Assembly: GCA_964434955.1 (NCBI GenBank)
Contig: CAYSXI010000097.1
Span: 1 to 18,714, forward strand
DNA: 18,714 nucleotides
Direction of reading: 5' to 3'
From: JANQLU01 sp964434955
GTDB lineage: Bacteria > Planctomycetota > Planctomycetia > Pirellulales > Pirellulaceae
Each line of letters starts with the position of its first letter. Position 1 is the stretch's first letter. The translations under genes were made by a program, and so were the position numbers. The notes under the pieces are model-generated. The model searched no databases. It was not told where the DNA came from and saw nothing but the letters and a program-made list of their open reading frames with translations. Positions 1 through 6,413 of the stretch are shown here, one piece after another.

Positions 1-554
1 ACGCAGCTCGCGACGAGTTGTCGCATTCGAGATTGATTAAGGCCTTCGGTCAGTGGATAAACCGGAAGGATCTGGTCTTTGCTTGGCTCGTCTTCGGTAC
101 CCAGGAACGTAACGCGCGGATGAACCATCTCCCAACGCCGTCCGCTAAAGCGGGGCTTGCCTTGGAGTACGAGACGCTGTCCCGGTTGAAATTTTCGAAA
201 CATGAACGACTGGTTGAACCACGTCGCTCTCAAGTGAGTTTCAGTTCCTTCGTCATCCTGTTTGATCAACAGGTAGGTAATATGTTTCCCGCTCGCTGTA
301 TTGGATTGATCCACATCATCAACGACCCCCTGAATGCTCGCGGGTTCGTCGTCGACCAAATCGTTGATTCGTCGAAGCTGGCTATAGTCTTCATAGCGAC
401 GCGGGAAAAGAAAAATCCCGTCCGCCGCGGTTCGTATCCCGAGTTTGTTCAACAACTCCGCGCGTTGGGGCCCCACTCCCTTTACAAACTGTATGGGAGT
501 CAGCAGTTCTTCGCGTTGACGGTCGCGTGATCCGGGCGACATGGGTTCCGGCAT
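1..554 (-). CDS. recG: ATP-dependent DNA helicase RecG, N-terminal part (cut by window edge)
   Basis: The reverse strand is open from an ATG at 554 to the left edge, giving about 184 residues. After a short polar start the protein reads L-T-P-I-Q-F-V-K-G-V-G-P-Q-R-A, followed by F-P-R-R-Y-E-D-Y and then an OB-fold region with the G-Q-R-L-V-L-Q-G-K-P motif. It ends in I-L-P-V-Y-P-L-T-E-G-L-N-Q-S-R-M-R. These are hallmarks of the RecG wedge domain, which grips branched DNA; RecG remodels stalled forks and Holliday junctions. The helicase motor domains would lie beyond base 1. A second in-frame ATG at 542 is an alternative start, and neither start has a clear Shine-Dalgarno. An AATAAT hexamer at 580-585 (read on the minus strand) could be a -10 box. 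The gene sits downstream of a terminator, so it probably has its own promoter. Confidence 0.9.
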   Translation of the reverse strand, partial: MPEPMSPGSRDRQREELLTPIQFVKGVGPQRAELLNKLGIRTAADGIFLFPRRYEDYSQLRRINDLVDDEPASIQGVVDDVDQSNTASGKHITYLLIKQDDEGTETHLRATWFNQSFMFRKFQPGQRLVLQGKPRFSGRRWEMVHPRVTFLGTEDEPSKDQILPVYPLTEGLNQSRMRQLVASC

Positions 555-634
555 AAAAACCAAGCGTCAGTAAACTGCCATTATTTTGCCAAAGTGGATT
601 TAACGCGAAAGCCCGCAAGCGGAAGTTGGCGACC

Positions 635-670
635 AAAAAACAAAAGGCCGCGCGAGTTGCGCGACCTTTT
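635..670 (-). terminator. Rho-independent terminator after the secretin-like gene
   Basis: On the minus strand the arms AAAAGGTCGCGC and GCGCGGCCTTTT (642-670) form a GC-rich stem with a short loop. They are followed by GTTTTTT (635-641), a clear U-tract. The hairpin lies about 77 bp beyond the stop codon of the secretin-like gene and before recG, so it should insulate the two genes. Confidence 0.8.
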
Positions 671-746
671 GGACGAGGCAGAGCCACAAGGTCTGCCAGC
701 AATGCATCAAGCGCCGATTCCATTCGGCTTGATTCTTGAGATCCAC

Positions 747-2171
747 CTATTTTTTGGCGGTCGTCATTCTATCGGACTGGTCCGGCTTGACGTTGTAGAC
801 CGTTGACTTGACGAAAAGGTACAGGTGCTTCCGCTGTTCTTTTCCGCCTTTTTGAATGTCGGCAGGTTGAGTCATGCCACCGGCCAGAACCACTTCGCCG
901 GTTGGACAACGAACGGTGGTCGACAATCGCTGCAAAGAATAGTTGGGCTGCTCGATGATTTTGGCGATTTCGACGGGATCAGATTCCTGACCTTTTGAAT
1001 TCCAGAATGTTGGCGTCGCCGGTTTTTGCTTTGGCTCCGATTTGGGTTTTTCATCTTTCTTGGCACTTGGCAACATTTCCACAATTCGACAATGCAAATC
1101 GAGAAGAACATAGTTGCCACCGCGAGTCGCGACGGGGGTCGTTTGAAAAGTCAAACCGGTTTGGATATGTGAGTAGTAGTAACGATGGGCAATTTTGGTT
1201 GGCACCTTTTCGCCTACTTCGCTGAACTCAGGCTCCACATTGACCAGGAAGCGAGGTTGATTTCCAGAAAGCGAGTGAGCCGTCTGGTTGTTGTGGGCCG
1301 TGATGGCTGTCGCGTATTTCACCGCACCATTTTCTTCGGCCTTCGCGAAAAACGTCTTCCATTGCTCGCTCTCGATCACGCCGACTCCCTTGTCCGCCTG
1401 GACCTTTTTGCTTGCGTCTGCATTGACCAACTCACTCAGTTCCTTGGCGGTCAACTCGATCCAGTATCCTTCGATCGCGACGGTACGAAGCGAACCCCAC
1501 TGGCTGCGAAACAGGTCAAATAGTTTCTGAATCTTTTGATGGGTTGATGGAGCCGCATTGATCAGCAGGCCGCGACCGACTTGAGCGATCGAGGCATCTG
1601 TCTCTTCCCAATGGGCACTGTCGACGGTTGACTTGATGACTTCCGTGATCGAATTAATGGTCAAGTTGGACTTGTCGGATTTAGGCTTGCTGATTGAGGG
1701 CGGAAGGGAAAATACTCCGCCGGCTCCACCGCCACCGAAACCGCCACCGCCAAATCCGCCACCGCCGAATCCGCCGTTCGAACCTCCCCGGCCATGGATA
1801 CCGATTCCATCCTTGTCGAGTTCCACGACGGATTGCACTGGGTATTGAGGCGCCCAACCGAACACGTCACTCAAATCGTAAAACTGCAGCTGAAGCTGAG
1901 GGGTTTGAATCTGTTTTACCGTTGGCGGCAAAGTTTGAGAGCCCAGGTTGATGACCCGCCCGTTGTTATTGTCTTGCTTTTTTTCGTCTTGTTTTTTGAC
2001 TTGATCCAATCGCGTCTGCAGCATTTGGATCGTCTTTTGAAGATCATTTACTTCCTGTTCAGAGATTTGGGCGTGGATCGGATTCGCCCACGCCACAGCA
2101 CAGGCTGCGACGAGACTGAAACTTAAGATTCGCGATAGGAAGTTGAATCGAGTTGAGGATTGAGTTTGCAT
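747..2171 (-). CDS. Exported secretin-like protein (type II/III secretion-like domain), 474 aa
   Basis: I chose the ATG at 2171 because it starts a typical signal peptide: a basic N-terminus, a hydrophobic stretch around residues 11-28, and likely cleavage after I-H-A. An upstream in-frame extension to 2294 would bury that signal and is not used. GGGAAAAG just upstream may serve as the ribosome site. After the signal there is a polar, probably coiled-coil segment rich in K, Q and D, then a Gly/Phe repeat linker (about residues 128-155). Next comes a segment with V-G-R-G-L-L-I-N-A-A-P-S-T-H-Q-K-I, which resembles the short N-domain found in planctomycete secretin-like proteins. The C-terminus resembles the end of a secretin domain (T-T-V-R-C-P-T-G-E-V-V-L-A-G-G-M, then K-H-L-Y-L-F-V-K-S-T-V). 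Full secretins form outer-membrane pores; no other secretion gene is adjacent, so its role is unknown. Confidence 0.72.
   Translation of the reverse strand: MQTQSSTRFNFLSRILSFSLVAACAVAWANPIHAQISEQEVNDLQKTIQMLQTRLDQVKKQDEKKQDNNNGRVINLGSQTLPPTVKQIQTPQLQLQFYDLSDVFGWAPQYPVQSVVELDKDGIGIHGRGGSNGGFGGGGFGGGGFGGGGAGGVFSLPPSISKPKSDKSNLTINSITEVIKSTVDSAHWEETDASIAQVGRGLLINAAPSTHQKIQKLFDLFRSQWGSLRTVAIEGYWIELTAKELSELVNADASKKVQADKGVGVIESEQWKTFFAKAEENGAVKYATAITAHNNQTAHSLSGNQPRFLVNVEPEFSEVGEKVPTKIAHRYYYSHIQTGLTFQTTPVATRGGNYVLLDLHCRIVEMLPSAKKDEKPKSEPKQKPATPTFWNSKGQESDPVEIAKIIEQPNYSLQRLSTTVRCPTGEVVLAGGMTQPADIQKGGKEQRKHLYLFVKSTVYNVKPDQSDRMTTAKK
1723..1775. repeat. 15-bp tandem repeat encoding a Gly-Phe linker
   Basis: About three to four imperfect copies of a 15-bp unit containing CCGCCACCGCC (plus strand) encode G-G-F-G-G pentapeptides on the minus strand inside the secretin-like gene. 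Such slippage-prone coding repeats often vary in copy number. The pattern is in frame and reads as a flexible linker. Confidence 0.7.
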
Positions 2172-2219
2172 TGCTTTTCCCTGGCGTATGTTTTGCCTTG
2201 CCAATGCCAACACTGTGAA

Positions 2220-2248
2220 AATCCAGTGCCAATCGATCGAATTGTCAA
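2220..2248 (-). promoter_or_regulatory. Possible sigma70-type promoter for the secretin-like gene
   Basis: On the minus strand a perfect -35 hexamer TTGACA (2248-2243) is followed after 17 bp by TGGATT (2225-2220), a weak -10 box. Transcription would start near 2213, leaving a leader of about 40 nt before the ATG at 2171. The position supports the start chosen for that gene. The weak -10 keeps confidence low. Confidence 0.4.
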
Positions 2249-2277
2249 AAAAGACGCTTTTCCCGACGATTTGTTTG

Positions 2278-2299
2278 ATTCGTTGCGGCGGCAACGAAT
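2278..2299. repeat. Perfect 9-bp inverted repeat between fpg and the secretin-like gene
   Basis: The arms ATTCGTTGC and GCAACGAAT are exact reverse complements separated by GGCG. The repeat lies about 130 bp past the fpg stop and 30 bp upstream of the TTGACA box. Neither side has a U-tract, so it is not a classic terminator. It may be an operator or an RNA stem. Confidence 0.55.
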
Positions 2300-2427
2300 T
2301 TCAGCCGGTGTGTTTTGATACAGGCTGTACAACAAACGGGGCAATTTTAAGACGCCTAAATTCCTCGACGACGCTGGAACCTCGAAAGACGCCAGAATTC
2401 TCGAATGCGTAGCAATTTATCGTCGGC

Positions 2428-3267
2428 CTATTTTCGTTTCTGGCATTTGGGGCAATAGAAAGTGGCCCGCTGAGCCTGGACGATTCGAACAATTTTCCCC
2501 CGCTCACAGGACGGGCAAGCCTGTTTTTCGCGATCGTAGACCAGGTGGTAGTTTTGGTAGCCTCCAGGATCATTGAGGGCGTTTCGGTACGTTCCGTCAG
2601 ATAGCGTCGATCCCTCACTTTTGATGGCCGCTGCGAAAACGTCCAGCATCACTTCGTAAATCTCATTCCATTGTTTCTTGTTGATGCGAGTACAGCGAGT
2701 TCGCGGATCAATTCGACAGCGGTGCAGGATCTCACTGGCATACAGATTGCCAATTCCGAGAACTTTTTTTTGATCCAGCATCGCGACCTTTACCGCTTGC
2801 TTGCTCAATCGAAATCGTTCTCTCAGCTCATCGGCTGAAACGTCCAAAGCGTCCGGCCCCAGGTTTCCGTGATATGCGTATTCATCAAACTCTTTTTCGC
2901 GAAACAGCGTTACAGTGCCCAAACCACGACGGTCCCAAAAAAGGAGTCGATCGACGGGCCCGCCCTCAAGCATTATTTCGACTCGCAGGTGTTCTCGATT
3001 CGGTGGATCGCCGATTAAAACGAGACCCGTCATTCTCGGTTCAAATACAAGGCGATCATTTTTCTCGGTTCTCAGGACCACACGTTTTCCCAGCCGATCG
3101 ACGGAGATAATTTCCTGTGAACGAATCCGGCGATTGATGTGGTCGATTCGGGGTTGAATTTGAATGGGCTTTTTCGCACAAGGCGTACGGCGAATCTGAC
3201 GGACCTTGCTTCCTTCGATTGGCAAGATACCGCGCCGCATCGTTTCAACTTCTGGCAGCTCGGGCAT
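2428..3267 (-). CDS. mutM: Formamidopyrimidine-DNA glycosylase (Fpg/MutM), 279 aa
   Basis: Fpg removes oxidised purines such as 8-oxoguanine and cuts the abasic site by beta,delta-elimination. The protein begins M-P-E-L-P-E-V-E-T; Pro2 becomes the N-terminal nucleophile and Glu3 is the acid catalyst. Lys61 sits in L-G-K-R-V-V-L. The helix-two-turn-helix motif contains L-G-I-G-N-L-Y-A-S-E-I with Asn174. A C-terminal zinc finger has Cys251/Cys254 and Cys272/Cys275, with the expected Arg267 before F-Y-C. Length and all key residues fit the family, so it should be active. The ATG at 3267 is fixed by the need for Pro2. There is no evident Shine-Dalgarno. It is divergent from trpB with only 56 bp between the start codons. 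Confidence 0.96.
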   Translation of the reverse strand: MPELPEVETMRRGILPIEGSKVRQIRRTPCAKKPIQIQPRIDHINRRIRSQEIISVDRLGKRVVLRTEKNDRLVFEPRMTGLVLIGDPPNREHLRVEIMLEGGPVDRLLFWDRRGLGTVTLFREKEFDEYAYHGNLGPDALDVSADELRERFRLSKQAVKVAMLDQKKVLGIGNLYASEILHRCRIDPRTRCTRINKKQWNEIYEVMLDVFAAAIKSEGSTLSDGTYRNALNDPGGYQNYHLVYDREKQACPSCERGKIVRIVQAQRATFYCPKCQKRK

Positions 3268-3323
3268 GGCAAAAATGATTTGGGTCTACTCGTTTTTCCA
3301 CAGACCATTTAACATGGATAACC

Positions 3324-4568
3324 ATGAAAGATTCAACCACTGCAAACGATCAGGTACTTTCCAGCTGGCCAGATGACACCGGGCGATTTGGGAATTTCGG
3401 CGGAAGTTTCGTACCGGAAACGTTGATGCCGGCACTTCAGCAGCTTGACGATGAGTACGAAAAAGCAACGACGGATGAGCAGTTTCTCACAAAGCTGGAT
3501 GCGCTGCTTGCTCGATTTGTAGGCCGCCCCTCGCCATTGTATTTCGCACGCCGCCTTACCGAGCACTGCGGCGGCGCCCAGATCTGGTTCAAACGCGAAG
3601 ACTTGAATCATACCGGTGCGCACAAAATCAATAACACGCTCGGCCAGGCTTTGCTGACGATGCGGATGGGAAAGAACCGCGTCATTGCGGAAACGGGAGC
3701 TGGCCAACATGGCGTTGCGACCGCCACGGCATGTGCTCATTTTGGACTGCCCTGCGTCGTTTACATGGGTTCGGAAGATGTGCGTCGCCAGCAACCCAAC
3801 GTTCGAATCATGAAGATGATGGGCGCTGAAGTTCGTCCTGTGGAGTCAGGTTCGAAGACGCTGCGAGATGCGGTCAACGAAGCGATGCGGGACTGGATGG
3901 CGAGCGTTGAAGATACGCATTACATCCTGGGGTCAGTCGTTGGACCGCATCCGTTTCCCAAAATCGTTCGGGACTTCCAAGCCGTGATTGGCCGCGAGAC
4001 GATTGAACAATCGAACGAGGAGTTCGGCCGCTTGCCTCAAACCGTAGTCGCTTGCGTTGGCGGCGGAAGTAACGCCGCGGGAATGTTTTATCCTTTTGTC
4101 GATCACCACGAGGTCAACCTGGTTGGCGTGGAAGCAGGCGGCCTGGGCAGCAAGCCCGGAGCGCACGCGGCTCCGCTTGCGATGGGTGAACCTGGAGTTC
4201 TTCATGGTTCGTTCAGCTACGTTTTGCAGGATCACGATGGGCAAACCATGCCGGTCCATAGTGCATCGGCGGGTCTCGACTATCCGGGAGTCGGTCCGGA
4301 ACATTCCTTCTGGAAAGATTCCGGGCGTGTTCAATACACCTATTGCGAGGACGGCGAGGCCTTGGAAACGTTCCAGCTCGTAGCCAGGACCGAAGGCATG
4401 TTGCCAGCATTGGAGTCTTCGCATGCGGTCTCCGCTGCCATGAAAATTGCTGCCGAGAAACCCAAAGATGAAATTGTCATGGTCTGCCTTTCGGGGCGCG
4501 GAGACAAAGACGCTGCGGAAGTCGCGAGGCTGATCGAAGCTCAGTCATCGGAAAGTAAGGAAGCCTAA
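3324..4568 (+). CDS. trpB: Tryptophan synthase beta subunit (TrpB), 414 aa
   Basis: TrpB joins indole with L-serine to make L-tryptophan using pyridoxal phosphate. The PLP lysine is Lys101 in H-T-G-A-H-K-I-N-N. The E-T-G-A-G-Q-H-G motif (Glu123) and the phosphate-binding G-G-G-S-N loop (residues 246-250) are intact. The F-K-R-E-D-L-N motif just before the lysine is also typical of the main TrpB1 type. Length is normal, with a short N-terminal extension before R-F-G-N-F-G-G-S-F-V-P-E. The ATG at 3324 has only a weak upstream GGAT. An ATG at 3314 is in another frame. No Trp-rich leader peptide or attenuator is visible in the 56-bp gap, so regulation is not evident here. It is coupled to trpA. 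Confidence 0.97.
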   Translation: MKDSTTANDQVLSSWPDDTGRFGNFGGSFVPETLMPALQQLDDEYEKATTDEQFLTKLDALLARFVGRPSPLYFARRLTEHCGGAQIWFKREDLNHTGAHKINNTLGQALLTMRMGKNRVIAETGAGQHGVATATACAHFGLPCVVYMGSEDVRRQQPNVRIMKMMGAEVRPVESGSKTLRDAVNEAMRDWMASVEDTHYILGSVVGPHPFPKIVRDFQAVIGRETIEQSNEEFGRLPQTVVACVGGGSNAAGMFYPFVDHHEVNLVGVEAGGLGSKPGAHAAPLAMGEPGVLHGSFSYVLQDHDGQTMPVHSASAGLDYPGVGPEHSFWKDSGRVQYTYCEDGEALETFQLVARTEGMLPALESSHAVSAAMKIAAEKPKDEIVMVCLSGRGDKDAAEVARLIEAQSSESKEA

Positions 4569-4569
4569 C

Positions 4570-5376
4570 GTGTCGAAGATTGATCAGCTTTTCTCGGACT
4601 TGAAATCCAAGAATGAACGCGCATTCATGCCATTCATTACCGCCGGTGATCCGAGCATCGACTTTACGCTTGAGTTGATTCGTGAATTCGACTCGATCGG
4701 TTGCCATCTTTGTGAAGTCGGAATTCCTTACAGCGATCCGATTGCCGACGGACCGGTCATTCAAGCTTCCTACAGTCGGGCGCTCGATTCCGGGTTCCAG
4801 CTTGACAATTTACTTGAACGGCTCCCCGAGACCGCCAAAAATGTAAGCATGCCGCTTGTCTCGATGGTCAGCTATTCAATCATCTATCGAAAAGGTTTAT
4901 CGAGTTACGTTGCGGCCGCGAAACAGGCTGGATTTTCTGGCGCCATTGTTCCCGACTGCCCGCTTGAATCGGTAAAGGAACTTTCGGCAGTCTGTCGGGA
5001 CGCTGATTTTTCGCTGATTCAATTGGTGACTCCGACAACCCCCTTGGAACGCGCAAAAGAAATCGCGACGCATTCAACCGGATTCATTTACTTTGTTTCG
5101 GTTACGGGTATCACCGGAGAGCGGTCGAGCGCGCCGGATCAGGCACTCTCCAAAATCAGTCAGCTTCGGGAGCATACTGACTTGCCAATCTGCCTTGGGT
5201 TTGGAATTAGTACCCCCGAACACGTAACAGCGATTGGCGACGCCGTTGATGGATTCATCGTTGGCTCGGCGATCGTTCGACGCGTAGAGGAACAGCAAGA
5301 TTCTGACAAAGCTGTCCCTCAGATTTCAGAATTTGCACAATCCGTGCTTTCGGCGGTTCAAAAGCTAAAAAGTTGA
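4570..5376 (+). CDS. trpA: Tryptophan synthase alpha subunit (TrpA), 268 aa
   Basis: TrpA cleaves indole-3-glycerol phosphate to indole and glyceraldehyde-3-phosphate and channels indole to TrpB. The catalytic residues Glu49 (in C-E-V-G-I-P-Y-S-D-P) and Asp60 (in I-A-D-G-P) fall at the same numbers as in the Salmonella enzyme. The active-site loop V-T-G-I-T-G-E-R and the phosphate-binding G-F-G-I-S and G-S-A-I-V motifs are present. The start is GTG at 4570, one base after the trpB stop, with AAGGA about 7 nt upstream. This spacing suggests translational coupling that would keep the two subunits equal. The 138 bp after the stop contain only a weak imperfect stem near 5395-5420. Confidence 0.96.
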   Translation: MSKIDQLFSDLKSKNERAFMPFITAGDPSIDFTLELIREFDSIGCHLCEVGIPYSDPIADGPVIQASYSRALDSGFQLDNLLERLPETAKNVSMPLVSMVSYSIIYRKGLSSYVAAAKQAGFSGAIVPDCPLESVKELSAVCRDADFSLIQLVTPTTPLERAKEIATHSTGFIYFVSVTGITGERSSAPDQALSKISQLREHTDLPICLGFGISTPEHVTAIGDAVDGFIVGSAIVRRVEEQQDSDKAVPQISEFAQSVLSAVQKLKS

Positions 5377-5502
5377 AAAAACCGCGTGGAACAAGTTGTG
5401 AAAATCGTCACAAGCCACCTATCCCGAAACAAGTGAAAGCTAAATTTCTCTTGACGCTCGCTGCGCATCATACCTAAAGTTGAAATTGACTCGTGCATTT
5501 GT

Positions 5503-5507
5503 GGAGG
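5503..5507 (+). promoter_or_regulatory. Strong Shine-Dalgarno for the 178-aa protein
   Basis: GGAGG lies 7 nt before the ATG at 5515. It is one of the few strong ribosome sites in the window and fixes the start of the downstream gene. A TTGACG at 5451-5456 could be a -35 box, but no convincing -10 follows. Confidence 0.6.
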
Positions 5508-5514
5508 TAGAGGC

Positions 5515-6051
5515 ATGAACGCGGACAACTCCCATTCCCCGATTCATCGATATTTCGCCGGGCTTGCGGAGAATACATTCCATTCGGAATTGGGTGTGGT
5601 TGATCCACCCTTAATTGATTATCTCAGTGACTTGCTGGTTCGGTTCACACGATCCGATGTCGTGCACCGAATGCGTTCCATCACGGGGCGCCCGCTAATG
5701 ACCGTCACGGAAATGGCAGCTGAGGCTTCGGCTCGATTGGGCGATGCCAAGCGCGAGCTCTATCAGCACATCGGTGATTTCACTTTGTTCTGGGCGGGTG
5801 TTTACCCGGAAGCCCTTCGCCAGGAAGATCCGACCGATGGTCAGTTTTCCAATTACATGACACAAGGCAAGCGTTCTTACTACCTGGCGTCGGAAATCAA
5901 GCCTTGTGACGATGAGGCCGCTCATGGCGAACTGCTCGAACGATTGAGTGAACGATTTGAACTATGTGCCTATGGACTTCGCGAAGTCCGTCGCGAATGG
6001 GAAAACGGTGGCGATGAAGAATTCGGGCCGGGTTCGATCCTGCTGAACTAA
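5515..6051 (+). CDS. Conserved hypothetical protein, 178 aa
   Basis: I do not recognise a named family. The start is well supported by GGAGG 7 nt upstream. The protein is acidic, mostly helical in appearance, and has no signal peptide, membrane segment, metal-binding cluster or obvious catalytic motif. Notable stretches are R-F-T-R-S-D-V-V-H-R-M near residue 45, the central H-I-G-D-F-T-L-F-W-A-G-V-Y-P-E around residues 85-100, S-Y-Y-L-A-S-E, and a C-terminal F-E-L-C-A-Y-G-L-R-E-V-R-R-E-W. The codon use matches neighbouring genes and the frame is uninterrupted, so it is a real gene. It appears to be a soluble cytoplasmic protein. It has its own ribosome site and follows trpA by 138 bp, so a separate transcript is likely. 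No function should be assigned. Confidence 0.82.
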   Translation: MNADNSHSPIHRYFAGLAENTFHSELGVVDPPLIDYLSDLLVRFTRSDVVHRMRSITGRPLMTVTEMAAEASARLGDAKRELYQHIGDFTLFWAGVYPEALRQEDPTDGQFSNYMTQGKRSYYLASEIKPCDDEAAHGELLERLSERFELCAYGLREVRREWENGGDEEFGPGSILLN

Positions 6052-6413
6052 TTGGCAGGGCAAAAACGCGATCCGCGATTGCGCATCTCCGAAGTGAACG
6101 ATTCGATACGGGGTTGGTTCTTCCCCAAATCGGACACAAGTTTTGCACTTTTCCACTTCTCCCCCTCGAAGCGGTTGGTCAGCGGGGCGGAACTACTATT
6201 AATTGCCCAAATTCGAAGTTATCCTGACCCTTCTACGTTTCACCGGTGTTGTATCAATGTCGGTGTTTTATCAGTTTCCGCCTGGTCAGCGCAAACGGAC
6301 TTTGGGTTGATCATCTTAGGCGTTTGATTCTTGCCACAATCGCGATGAACGGATTCGCGAACGATCAGGGCACTCTTGCTTTTATCAATTCAATCCAGAT
6401 ACGGGGTAAAGGT
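6052..6413. other. 362-bp non-coding stretch upstream of the metalloprotease
   Basis: No convincing gene is seen. The open frame in phase with the protease reaches back to 6246 but lacks protein-like composition and would bury the signal peptide. A plus-strand frame starting with TTG directly after the previous stop (6052-6327) has no ribosome site or recognisable sequence. The region holds a near-perfect 13-bp direct repeat (6244-6273) and a TCGCGA pair (6340-6345 and 6355-6360) that could form a 6-bp stem. It probably carries the promoter and control sites of the protease, but I cannot place a clear -35/-10 pair. Confidence 0.6.
6244..6273 (+). repeat. 13-bp direct repeat, possible regulator-binding site
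   Basis: CGGTGTTGTATCA (6244-6256) and CGGTGTTTTATCA (6261-6273) match at 12 of 13 positions and are separated by ATGT, giving a 17-bp period. The pair lies about 140 bp upstream of the protease start, in non-coding DNA. Tandem half-sites of this kind are typical of activator or response-regulator binding, but that role is inferred. Confidence 0.5.

Noticed and set aside
18..530. Plus-strand open frame of 170 aa at the left edge
   Set aside because: It lies opposite recG, whose minus-strand translation matches the RecG wedge domain throughout. The plus-strand protein has no recognisable motif.
1723..1775. Short regular repeats that could suggest a CRISPR array
   Set aside because: The units are contiguous 15-mers without spacers and encode a Gly-Phe linker in frame.
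3268..3323. A trp leader peptide or attenuator before trpB
   Set aside because: The 56-bp gap has no Trp-codon-rich short frame and no terminator/antiterminator stems.
6052..6327. Possible small gene directly after the 178-aa protein
   Set aside because: It starts with TTG, has no ribosome site, and its translation shows no motif or convincing composition.
6246..6413. Upstream in-frame extension of the metalloprotease
   Set aside because: It would place 56 atypical residues before a good signal peptide, while the ATG at 6414 has a ribosome-like GGGG upstream.
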